Positions 18,227 to 26,020 of a stretch of 64,000 bases of DNA are shown piece by piece. The stretch is from Candidatus Bathyarchaeota archaeon (lineage in GTDB: Archaea > Thermoproteota > Bathyarchaeia > Bathyarchaeales > Bathycorpusculaceae): positions 1-64,000 of the forward strand of contig JAOZIA010000002.1 in the NCBI GenBank assembly GCA_026014585.1, in the 5' to 3' direction. The notes under the pieces were generated by a model. It did no database searches. It was not told the origin of the DNA and saw only the letters and a program-made list of their open reading frames with translations. A program made the translations under genes and the position numbers. Within the stretch, counting starts at the first letter, position 1. Each line of letters begins with the position of its first letter.

Positions 18227-18907
18227 ATGGTTGTGCTTGACGAAATCGAGCAAATAAGAGCAAATCTTCTCAAGTATACCCAAAAAGCCTTCCTTAAACT
18301 GCCTAAAGTGGATAAGCCTCGGATACTTGACATTGGATGTGGCTCAGGTCTCCCCACGCTTGAATTGGCAAGGCTCAGCGGTGGTGAAGTGGTTGGCATT
18401 GATGTTGATTCTTCTTGTATAGATGCATTTAACAAGAAAATAGTCCAGAAGAAACTGTCAAGTCGCGTTAAAGCTATCTGCGTATCTGTGGTTGAGTCGG
18501 GGTTACCGTCTGAAAGTTTTGATGTTGTCTGGTCAGAGGGCGTGATTTCAACATTTGATTTTGAATCAGAACTCAAAAATTGGCGCAGCCTACTCAAGCC
18601 CAACGGTTACCTAGTCATTCATTATCAAATATCATCCGCTAAAGATTCAATCCCAAAAATACCCCAAATAGGATACCGACTTGTTGAAACGGTCTTATTA
18701 CCCCCCGATGCTTGGTGGACCGACTTCTACAAACCCTTAGAAAAGCAAATGGGCACCTTACGCCGTAAATATGCAAACAATTCAGCCGCATTAAAGTTGC
18801 TTGAGCAGTTAGAAGAGGAAATGGGCAAAGTAAAGGTGAACCCTGCTGCTTTTAACTCCGCGTTTTATATCCTAAAAAAATCCCTTAAAGGGCAGTCAAT
18901 CTCGTAG
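18227..18907 (+). CDS. SAM-dependent class I methyltransferase
   Basis: The product is 226 residues. The Rossmann-like SAM fold is clear: motif I ILDIGCGSGLPTLELA (about 33-48), the acidic end of strand 2 (VVGIDVD), and motif IV SFDVVWSEGVI (about 100-110), followed by LLKPNGYLVIHYQ. The remaining C-terminal part is helical and charged. The sequence is closest to the broad UbiE-like/Methyltransf_25 group, which does not reveal the substrate. It is divergent from MgtC and 53 bases upstream of the flavodoxin gene, so it could be the first gene of that operon. Confidence 0.8.
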   Translation: MVVLDEIEQIRANLLKYTQKAFLKLPKVDKPRILDIGCGSGLPTLELARLSGGEVVGIDVDSSCIDAFNKKIVQKKLSSRVKAICVSVVESGLPSESFDVVWSEGVISTFDFESELKNWRSLLKPNGYLVIHYQISSAKDSIPKIPQIGYRLVETVLLPPDAWWTDFYKPLEKQMGTLRRKYANNSAALKLLEQLEEEMGKVKVNPAAFNSAFYILKKSLKGQSIS

Positions 18908-18960
18908 ATGATTCCTTTTAAACATCCTGTTTTATTTTATAACAAGCGAGGTGAATCAAC

Positions 18961-19527
18961 TTGAGTTTAAAAACTTTAATTGTCTACGGGACACGGTACG
19001 GTTCAACAGCAGAAGTTGCAGAAAGAATCACACAAACCCTAAAAGAAGAAAATATTGACGTAATAGCAGTTGATGCTCAGAAGGAAAAAATCCAAGACAT
19101 CACCCAGTACGAGCTGATTGTTGTTGGTAGCGGTATGGCGTTGGGTAATTGGGTTGGTGCTGTTGAGGATTTTGTTAAGAAATTCCAGAAAACTTTAGAA
19201 AACAAGAAAGTAGCTTTATTTATTTGCACACTAAAACCAATTGAAGAGAAATTAGGGAAAGTTGATCTTGTTGTCCGAACCCAGAAAATTGGGTTAGATG
19301 ACAAAATCTTAAAGTATCATCTAAAGCCGATAATGACTGGGTATTTTGGTGGAGTCCTAAACTTTAACAAGATGAGCTTTTTTACACGTAAATCTATGGA
19401 GTTAGGTTACAAGTCACAGCTTCAAAAGTACAACTTCAAAGAAATCGAATCCGGTGTTTATGACTTGCGTGATTGGATCCAGATACACAACTGGGCAGTA
19501 GAGCTTGCCAAAAAAGCCAAACAATAA
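18961..19527 (+). CDS. Flavodoxin-domain protein (HemG-like)
   Basis: The product is 188 residues and starts at TTG, with GAGGTG shortly upstream. The FMN phosphate-binding loop is YGTRYGSTAEVAERI near residue 8, where flavodoxins have the T/S-rich loop. The fold continues with LIVVGSGMALGNWVG, AVEDFVKKFQ and KKVALFICTL. The longer C-terminus resembles the flavodoxin-domain proteins related to protoporphyrinogen oxidase HemG. It should carry electrons through FMN. It heads a tightly packed operon with a pyruvyl transferase, an acid-activating/reducing fusion and a GMC oxidoreductase, so it may supply electrons to one of these. That link is inference. Confidence 0.75.
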   Translation: MSLKTLIVYGTRYGSTAEVAERITQTLKEENIDVIAVDAQKEKIQDITQYELIVVGSGMALGNWVGAVEDFVKKFQKTLENKKVALFICTLKPIEEKLGKVDLVVRTQKIGLDDKILKYHLKPIMTGYFGGVLNFNKMSFFTRKSMELGYKSQLQKYNFKEIESGVYDLRDWIQIHNWAVELAKKAKQ

Positions 19528-19550
19528 AGTTCAAGGGAGGCGGTTAGAGG

Positions 19551-20777
19551 GTGAAGCCGAAAATTTTGCTAGTTGGCTACAACGGGGCAAACAACACGGG
19601 AGCGGAAGCTAAACTTCTGGTTTGCATTGATGAAATCCGCTCAATCATGGGTCCCGACGCCGTTATCACCGTGCCCTCTCTAAATGAGACAAACCTGCGA
19701 CGCTACCTCAAAGAAGCACCCAACCTGAAAATCAAAACCGTAAACCCCGCCATATTCTTCTATGACGTTTGGAGATACGTTAGGCAGAATGATTTGATAG
19801 TGCTTGTCGAAGGCAGCTGCTATATGGACACGTGGAGTTCAGCGCTTCTTTGGGGCTATTTGCTTGCCACAAGATATGCACATTCCATGAAAAAACCCTG
19901 CCTCGCCTACTCCATAGACGCTGGGGAAGCTTCACGTTTTAATCGCTGGTTAATCCGCCGTGAAGCAAGCAAAACCGACCTTATCTTGGCAAGAACACAG
20001 CAGGCAGCAGAGCGGCTTCGGAACTGGCAGGTAACCGCGCCCATTGAAGTAACAGCTGATAATGCGTTTGCCTTTAATCCTAAGCCTCAAGACCAAAACC
20101 TGCTCAAACAAACATGGCCTGAGGCATCTCGTGTGGTTGGCATAGCGGCTGAAGACATTTACTTGTGGCCTGCCCAGATACGTCCTTTTGGTCCACGTGC
20201 GTCCTGTTATCGATGGCCCTACTATTACCAGCACTCAAAAGCCTGTCAAGAAAAAAGTGGGTTACTAATTGATGTTTTGGCAGTGCAAGCAGATGAAATC
20301 ATAGAAAAATATGACAAAGACATCGCGTTGCTGAGCATGGAAGGCTTAGACACCGCATTTACAAAGCGGATCCAGCAGCACATGAAACATGCGGACAGAA
20401 CTAAAGTTTTCAGTTCTATTAACTTTAATGCCTCACAAATGACCAGTGTTCTTCGGAGCTTAGAGATGCTCATTACGTCTCGTTACCACGCGGGTGTGCT
20501 ATCATTACCCAGTTTGGTTCCTCAAACCGCTATTGGTCATGACTTGCGAATCAAGGACTTGTATGCGGACTTGGAAATTTCGGAGTTGTTTGTTGACCAT
20601 GAAGACCCCAACCGTTACAAGAAACTAAGTGATAATGTTGAAACCCTCTTTAGGGAATATGAAACTATAAAGGCTAAACTCAAAAAGGGCTATGCTGACT
20701 ATGAGGCACGTGAAAAACGAAACCCTCAACTGTTAAAAGCCTACATAGAATCAAACTATCCCAAGTGGTTAAATTGA
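19551..20777 (+). CDS. Polysaccharide pyruvyl transferase family protein
   Basis: The product is 408 residues, starting at GTG with GGGAGG 9 bases upstream. The N-terminus ILLVGYNGANNTGAEAKLL matches the conserved 'G..g..N.GDea' start of the CsaB/WcaK family (PF04230). Near the C-terminus, LEMLITSRYHAGVLSL is the family's 'ch.....HA.i.a.' motif. These proteins transfer pyruvyl from phosphoenolpyruvate onto a sugar; some members have other roles. The end of the gene overlaps the start of the reductase-ligase fusion. The acceptor is unknown. Confidence 0.75.
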   Translation: MKPKILLVGYNGANNTGAEAKLLVCIDEIRSIMGPDAVITVPSLNETNLRRYLKEAPNLKIKTVNPAIFFYDVWRYVRQNDLIVLVEGSCYMDTWSSALLWGYLLATRYAHSMKKPCLAYSIDAGEASRFNRWLIRREASKTDLILARTQQAAERLRNWQVTAPIEVTADNAFAFNPKPQDQNLLKQTWPEASRVVGIAAEDIYLWPAQIRPFGPRASCYRWPYYYQHSKACQEKSGLLIDVLAVQADEIIEKYDKDIALLSMEGLDTAFTKRIQQHMKHADRTKVFSSINFNASQMTSVLRSLEMLITSRYHAGVLSLPSLVPQTAIGHDLRIKDLYADLEISELFVDHEDPNRYKKLSDNVETLFREYETIKAKLKKGYADYEAREKRNPQLLKAYIESNYPKWLN

Positions 20778-23569
20778 GAACAATTCTGCTGACTGGGGCT
20801 AACGGGTTCATCGCGACCCAAATAGCCAAAAACCTCATCCAAAAAGAGGATACAGAAATCGTCGCGCTTGTCCGAGCCCGCAGCATGCAGGATGCCAAAG
20901 CTAAACTGATGCGGGAATGGTGGGATTACCCCGAACTGGTCAACTCGCTTGGAACCCGAATCCACGCGGTAAACGGTGATGTTTCTAAACTCCACCTCGG
21001 CTTAACCCCAAAAGAGTACACTAATGTTGCTCAAAAAACCACCCACATTATCCATACGGTGGCTGATTGGCGGATTCTTCCATTAGATGTGCTCAGGATA
21101 ACCAACGTGCAAGGAACAGCCAACGTCATCGCTTTTGCCCGTGAAGCAAAAAAGCATCATTTAGAGCGACTGTCGCATGTTTCCACGGCGTACGTGGCGG
21201 GCGGTGCAACGGGAACCATAACTGAAGACCAGTTAACCGACGAGTTTGGGTTTTACTCAACTTATGAACACACCAAATACGAAGGCGAAAAACTCATACA
21301 GAACGCCAAAGCTGAGTTGCCCATATCGGTTTTTCGTCCATCCATGGTAGTCGGCGACTCAGAAACGGGCGTTATCAAAACCTTCAACACCCTCTACTTC
21401 CCCATGAAGCTCTACCTAATGGGCAAACTGCACGTTTTACCCGTCAGCAAAAACCTAAAACTAAACATTGTCCCCGTGGATTACGTCGCCAAAGCTGTTG
21501 TGCAGTTAACTTTTGAGGCAAAAGCCCAAGGAAAAACCTTCCATCTAACAGTGCCCAATGAGAGGCTTCCGCGGCTTGGTGAGCTTATGGAGTTCGCACA
21601 GAAATGGGCACAAACCAACCTTTACTGGAAGCTACCCCGCGCCGTCTGCATACCCATGTCCACCTCCGCCATGAAAGCCCTGCTTAAAATCCAACGCGCC
21701 TTCACTGGGAATCAACGAACGGTGGATACGCTTCTTTCGTTAGCGCCATATTTTAGGGAAAACCGTGTCTTCAACCGTGACAACACCGACCGCCTAATAG
21801 GACAATACGATTTTAACTGGCGCAAAGTCATGCCGCGGTTGCTTGAGTTTGCGGTTTACAACAGTTTCTTCCACCGGTCCGACCGCACCGTGCACGAGCA
21901 GGTGCTCTACAGGTTGGAGAGCAAAAGCCACCCCATCACCTATTATGACCTAACCGAGGGCAAAACTGTTAAGAAAACCGCACAGGAAATGCGAAACGAA
22001 ATTTTGGCAGCAACCAGCGCGCTTAAAGCCATGGACATCGGGGTAGGTGACCACGTGGCGTTAACTGGCTTAAACAGCACCAAATACTTCGCAGTAGACA
22101 TCGCCATTGGACTCGCAGGCGCAATCAGTGTACCTCTATACTACACCGCGCCCCCAGCAGATATCAATGAGGTTCTCAAAGCCAGTGGCGCCAAACTCTT
22201 CTTTGTAGGCATGCCCAGCCTCTTGGCGCGTGTTAAAGAACTTGAATCAGACATACCCATTGTTTCTATCTGCCGCAACCCAATCCCCGCAAACATGCAA
22301 AGACCCGTGGTTTCTTGGGAAGACTTCCTTACCAAAGGAAAAGGCGCAGAAAAAGTGGCTGTGCGGGCTCCCATCGGATTTGGTGACATTGCAACGTTGC
22401 GTTACTCGTCGGGTACAACGGGTAAGCCTAAAGGTGCAGTTTATAGACATGATAACTTGCGGTACATGGCTGAATCGCTGGTGTCCATTACGTCTTGGAA
22501 AGCCCGTATTCGAAAAAATGTTTACATGTCATTTCTGCCGATGGGACACGTGGTTGAAGGAATCCTTGCAACTTACTCACCATACTACGCACCAGCCTCC
22601 ACAGATATCTACTTCCTAGAAGATTTCCGCAGACTCCAACAAGAACTGCCCCATGTCCGACCAACAATTTTCTTTGCGGTTCCACGTATTTACGAGAAAA
22701 TCTGGGAAGCTCTAGAAAAAAACAGGCTCGGAAGATTCTACCTTAACACTAAAAACAGCCTACTCAAAAATTTACTGCGACGGACTCTGCGGAACATGCT
22801 TCTCAGCCGTGCTGGCTTAAACAAGTGTGAGCAGTTAATTGTTGGTTCGGCAAGCTCCAGTGACAGCCTTCTAAGAGACTACCGTGAAATAGGAATTGAA
22901 ATCCATGACGCTTACGGTTTAACGGAAGCGCCGCTGGTAACCATGAACCGATACGGCAAAAACAGGCTTGGCACTGTGGGTGAACCCATGCCCTTTACGC
23001 AGGTAAGAATTGCTAAGGATGGGGAGATTATGGTTAAAGGTCCACAGGTGACTGTGGGTTACTTTGACCGCTCCATTGGGTCACCCTTAAATGATGGCTG
23101 GCTTATGACTGGTGACATCGGCAAACTAACCAAAGAGGGCAGCCTCATCATTTTTGGACGTAAAAAAGAAGTCATCAAAACCTCCTACGGCAAATGTATT
23201 TACTCTGACAAAATCGAAGGCATGATACGGGGATTGCCAGATGTCAATGAGGCTTTACTGGTAGGCGAATCTAAACCGTTTTGCACTGCAATTGTGTGGG
23301 TGGAAAAAAAACACTACAACCCAGCCGTCCTCGCCGCCATTGATAATGCAGTGGAAGAAATGAACAAGGGTCTCTCTCACCCTGAAAAAGTTAAGCGTTG
23401 GGCAATTCTTCCAAACAATTTAGGCATCGAAAGCGGCGAGTTAACCCCTAACTTGAAGCCTAAACGAGCCATAATCGCCCAGAAAAACGCCCAAATCATC
23501 AAAGCCCTATACAGCAACGAACCCGTTGAAGGTGAGGTACATGTGGGCGGTGTGGAGAAGGCTGATTAG
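20765..23569 (+). CDS. Fusion of a thioester-reductase-type SDR and an acyl-CoA-ligase-type enzyme
   Basis: The product is 934 residues and has two enzymes in one chain. Residues about 4-350 are an extended short-chain dehydrogenase like the reductase of carboxylic acid reductases and fatty acyl-CoA reductases: NAD(P) loop TGANGFIATQ, ISTAYV-like HVSTAYVAGG and the catalytic YEHTK (167-171). Residues about 380-934 are an adenylate-forming ligase: SSGTTGKPKGAVYRH, DAYGLTEAPL, MTGDIGKL and GRKKEVIKTSYGK. Classical carboxylic acid reductase has the reverse order with a carrier domain between; no carrier domain is seen here. I infer activation of a (long-chain) acid and reduction to aldehyde or alcohol. 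Start is GTG 20765 or TTG 20774 in the same frame; the latter overlaps the upstream stop by TTGA. Confidence 0.82.
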   Translation: MVKLRTILLTGANGFIATQIAKNLIQKEDTEIVALVRARSMQDAKAKLMREWWDYPELVNSLGTRIHAVNGDVSKLHLGLTPKEYTNVAQKTTHIIHTVADWRILPLDVLRITNVQGTANVIAFAREAKKHHLERLSHVSTAYVAGGATGTITEDQLTDEFGFYSTYEHTKYEGEKLIQNAKAELPISVFRPSMVVGDSETGVIKTFNTLYFPMKLYLMGKLHVLPVSKNLKLNIVPVDYVAKAVVQLTFEAKAQGKTFHLTVPNERLPRLGELMEFAQKWAQTNLYWKLPRAVCIPMSTSAMKALLKIQRAFTGNQRTVDTLLSLAPYFRENRVFNRDNTDRLIGQYDFNWRKVMPRLLEFAVYNSFFHRSDRTVHEQVLYRLESKSHPITYYDLTEGKTVKKTAQEMRNEILAATSALKAMDIGVGDHVALTGLNSTKYFAVDIAIGLAGAISVPLYYTAPPADINEVLKASGAKLFFVGMPSLLARVKELESDIPIVSICRNPIPANMQRPVVSWEDFLTKGKGAEKVAVRAPIGFGDIATLRYSSGTTGKPKGAVYRHDNLRYMAESLVSITSWKARIRKNVYMSFLPMGHVVEGILATYSPYYAPASTDIYFLEDFRRLQQELPHVRPTIFFAVPRIYEKIWEALEKNRLGRFYLNTKNSLLKNLLRRTLRNMLLSRAGLNKCEQLIVGSASSSDSLLRDYREIGIEIHDAYGLTEAPLVTMNRYGKNRLGTVGEPMPFTQVRIAKDGEIMVKGPQVTVGYFDRSIGSPLNDGWLMTGDIGKLTKEGSLIIFGRKKEVIKTSYGKCIYSDKIEGMIRGLPDVNEALLVGESKPFCTAIVWVEKKHYNPAVLAAIDNAVEEMNKGLSHPEKVKRWAILPNNLGIESGELTPNLKPKRAIIAQKNAQIIKALYSNEPVEGEVHVGGVEKAD

Positions 23570-23570
23570 C

Positions 23571-24179
23571 ATGGGGCTGCGGCTTAGGTTTTTGGAGTGG
23601 TGGACACCTGGCTTTCTCATCAAAAGAGAACTTCAAAGCATCAATAAGCAAATCACAGAGGCACTCAAAGCCTTAATTCCTGCGGATGTGTTCCAAAAGG
23701 TTGACTTTCCCCAAATGCCCCAAGAGAGCATCCACGAGCAGAGAGCTGCGATGGCTCAAACCCACACCAAACTAGTCAAGATGCTAGAACAGGCACTTGG
23801 ACATGAACAAGCCATCCAGCAGGGCAGAGAAGCACTCTTTTTGGTTGGGCAACGTATAGGCAGAAAAACCCGTGCTCAGCTGGGCGTGGGCGATAACCCT
23901 GCGGATTTGGAGCGCGCCGCCAAGATTCTCTACCGCGTGTTAGGCATATCGTTTCATCTACAATGGCTTAACAGTTCATCTGCAGTGGCAATTATTGACC
24001 GCTGTGCACTTTCAAAGGAATATTCCGAGTTTACCTGTGAAATCCTGTGCGCTACCGATGAAGGCGTTATAAGCGGGCTACAACCCAATGTGACTATGAA
24101 GTTTGTGAAGTACATGACGGGCGGCTGCCAGAACTGCAGGGCAACACTGCAATTTACCCCAAAGGAGGCAACGGTGTGA
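23571..24179 (+). CDS. Protein of unknown function in the reductase operon (possible ATC-hydrolase-like fold)
   Basis: The product is 202 residues. I chose the ATG at 23571, one base after the preceding stop and behind GGAGAAGG; a longer frame back to 23526 would only overlap the upstream gene. It is largely helical up to about 120, then holds WLNSSSAVAIIDRCALSKEY and a final beta-rich part with Cys residues (FTCEILCATDEGV, MTGGCQNCRATLQF). The arrangement recalls L-2-amino-thiazoline-4-carboxylate hydrolase-like domains, with low confidence. Its stop overlaps the start of the GMC oxidoreductase (GTGA), so it probably works in the same pathway. Confidence 0.6.
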   Translation: MGLRLRFLEWWTPGFLIKRELQSINKQITEALKALIPADVFQKVDFPQMPQESIHEQRAAMAQTHTKLVKMLEQALGHEQAIQQGREALFLVGQRIGRKTRAQLGVGDNPADLERAAKILYRVLGISFHLQWLNSSSAVAIIDRCALSKEYSEFTCEILCATDEGVISGLQPNVTMKFVKYMTGGCQNCRATLQFTPKEATV

Positions 24180-25471
24180 GGGCAGTTGTGGTTGGGTCTG
24201 GCGCGGGAGGCGCAACAACCGCTTGTGAGCTTGCAAAAAATGGCTTTGAAGTCACTCTTCTGGAAGCGGGTAAGCCGTTTAGTCCCTTGTCGCATAAGGT
24301 TTCATGGTTTAGCCCTCTGCGTGGCTCATTTCTGATTAAAGACGAAAAAGCGATTAAACGTGTATTTTCGCATTACGGGGTTACCCGTTCAGATGAAGAC
24401 ATGGTTATTTTTCGAGGCTTAACTGAGGGAGGCTGCACCAGCATATCCTGCGGTTGCATGATTAAGGCAACAAACGGCTTAAATGAAATCGGGCTGGACT
24501 TATCAGCCGAGTTTGCGGAAATTGAGCAAGCCCTCAAAATCACAACCACACCTAAAGAGAAATGGCGTCCCCTAACACAACTCATGTACGAAAAAGCACA
24601 ACAACTTGGCTTATCACCGCAACCCACACCCAAGGTTGTAGATTTTTCTAAGTGTGTTGGATGTGGTTACTGTGAATTGGGCTGTGATACAGGCGCTAAA
24701 TGGGACAGCCGACGCCTCTACCAAGAACAACTCGGCAAAGGTATCACTTTGAAAACCGATGTCAAGGTGGAAAAAGTGCTCTTAGAAGGCAACCGTGCAA
24801 CGGGCGTTTTAACTTCTAAGGGACAGCAAATCAGCGCGGACGTGGTGGTGCTCTCGGCAGGCGGCATTGGTACAGCACAGATTTTGAAGGCGTCGGGGTT
24901 GCCTGCGCGCGACAATCTCTGGGTGGATGTGGTTTTGACGGTGGGTGGCGTGCTGAAGGGGTCAAGGATGCTAGAGGAGGCACCTATGGCATGGTACATC
25001 AAAGAAGAAAATTACATTCTCTCGCCCTACTTTGATTTGCTCTCGTACTGGTTCTATAAACCATGGAAAAACGTTGGCGCTGAGGATAGGGTGGGTATGA
25101 TGATTAAGTTGGCGGATTCCGCGCAGGGCACGGTAAACGCTGATGGCACAGTAACCAAATCATTAACCCCCAAAGACAAACAAAACCTATCCAAAGCCAA
25201 AGCGCAAGCCAAACAGATAATGCAAGCAGCAGGTGTGTCTGGTCCGTTTGTTGACGGCATGATTCATGGCGGGCATCTGGGCGGAACAGTTCCTCTTACA
25301 AAAACGGATGTTGCCTCTATGCATCCATCTTGGCTGCCAAGGAATCTTTGGGTTGCTGACCTCTCACTGTTGCCGCAGTCGCAGGGGTTGCCAGCAATGT
25401 TAACTACCATGGCGCTATCCCTTAAAGTGGCAAGAAAAATCCTCCAAGAAAAAGGCGAAAACAAGAATTGA
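24176..25471 (+). CDS. GMC-family FAD oxidoreductase with a four-cysteine segment
   Basis: The product is 431 residues. It opens with the FAD dinucleotide loop VVGSGAGGATTACELAKNG, then GGCTSISCGC. Near residues 159-172 is KCVGCGYCELGC, with four Cys spaced like an iron-sulfur ligand set; related long-chain alcohol oxidases have a similar segment. The middle has the FAD-family motif TGVL...ADVVVLSAGGIGTAQIL, and the end has a GMC-type C-terminus (LWVADLSLLPQSQGLPAMLT). GMC enzymes oxidise alcohols or the reverse. With the reductase-ligase fusion next door, an acid-aldehyde-alcohol interconversion on a lipid or isoprenoid chain is a reasonable inference. Translation is coupled to both neighbours (GTGA and TTGA). 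Confidence 0.78.
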   Translation: MRAVVVGSGAGGATTACELAKNGFEVTLLEAGKPFSPLSHKVSWFSPLRGSFLIKDEKAIKRVFSHYGVTRSDEDMVIFRGLTEGGCTSISCGCMIKATNGLNEIGLDLSAEFAEIEQALKITTTPKEKWRPLTQLMYEKAQQLGLSPQPTPKVVDFSKCVGCGYCELGCDTGAKWDSRRLYQEQLGKGITLKTDVKVEKVLLEGNRATGVLTSKGQQISADVVVLSAGGIGTAQILKASGLPARDNLWVDVVLTVGGVLKGSRMLEEAPMAWYIKEENYILSPYFDLLSYWFYKPWKNVGAEDRVGMMIKLADSAQGTVNADGTVTKSLTPKDKQNLSKAKAQAKQIMQAAGVSGPFVDGMIHGGHLGGTVPLTKTDVASMHPSWLPRNLWVADLSLLPQSQGLPAMLTTMALSLKVARKILQEKGENKN

Positions 25472-25950
25472 CTGAAAGTAACAGGAAATACTACACCACA
25501 AGCGGACTGCTGCTGGGAAACCTAATCGTTATTGTCTGGGTTGGTTTGGCGGCTCTGGCTTGTGCACTGTTTAACCTTTGGGCAGCACTTCTTTACTTCG
25601 CAGCAGTTGCTTTTCTTATCTTTTATGTGATGGGCAAAAAAGGCTGCGTAACCTGCTACTACTGCAAAAACTGTACCATCGGCATGGGCAAACTCCCCTA
25701 CCTCTTCTTTAGAAAAGGCGGCACAGCAAACGTTAACAAACGAGCACTACATGTCTTTGCGATTAACTACTGGTTGCTTAGTGCATTGCCCACCGCGTTA
25801 ATTGCATATTCCTTATACCAAGAGTTCACGGTTTTGAAGGCTACTTTGCTAGTCGGAGTTTTAGTTTTCTCTGTCTACACGGGTGCGCTTCGGTGGCGAA
25901 CTCTTGCTGGCAAAAACACGCTAACCTTACAAAAGAATTTAATGGCTTGA
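25468..25950 (+). CDS. Four-helix membrane protein with a CxxCxxCxxC motif
   Basis: The product is 160 residues, starting at TTG overlapping the preceding stop. Four hydrophobic helices (about 14-34, 36-54, 93-115 and 118-138) flank a loop GCVTCYYCKNCTIG with Cys at 60, 63, 66 and 69. Four Cys spaced by two residues can hold a [4Fe-4S] cluster or zinc; a cluster would suit electron transfer between the membrane and the GMC oxidoreductase encoded just upstream. I do not recognise the family, so this is inference. It is the last gene of the operon, and its 3' end overlaps repeat-element copy A on the other strand. Confidence 0.68.
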   Translation: MTESNRKYYTTSGLLLGNLIVIVWVGLAALACALFNLWAALLYFAAVAFLIFYVMGKKGCVTCYYCKNCTIGMGKLPYLFFRKGGTANVNKRALHVFAINYWLLSALPTALIAYSLYQEFTVLKATLLVGVLVFSVYTGALRWRTLAGKNTLTLQKNLMA

Positions 25951-26014
25951 AAAGGCGCCATTAGGGACACTCCCTCTATCGTTTCTGCAATGAATTACTA
26001 ATAGGAACCAAATA
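25940..26014 (-). repeat. Two-hairpin repeat element, copy A
   Basis: On the minus strand this lies directly after the atpI stop (26021). Hairpin 1 is at 25998-26014 (TATTTGG...CCTATTAG type). A core containing TTGCAGAAACGATAGAGG follows, then hairpin 2: TAATGGC pairs perfectly with GCCATTA around a loop GCCTTTTCAA. The core is identical to copy C (53228-53298) over 27 bases. The 5' end of hairpin 2 overlaps the last codons of the plus-strand membrane gene. It is a possible structured 3' element of the atpI mRNA. Confidence 0.7.
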
Positions 26015-26020
26015 TGTTGG

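Noticed and set aside
25940-26014. Integron attC-like site or CRISPR repeat reading of the two-hairpin element
   Set aside because: Copies are far apart, lack attC core sites, and are not arrayed with spacers.
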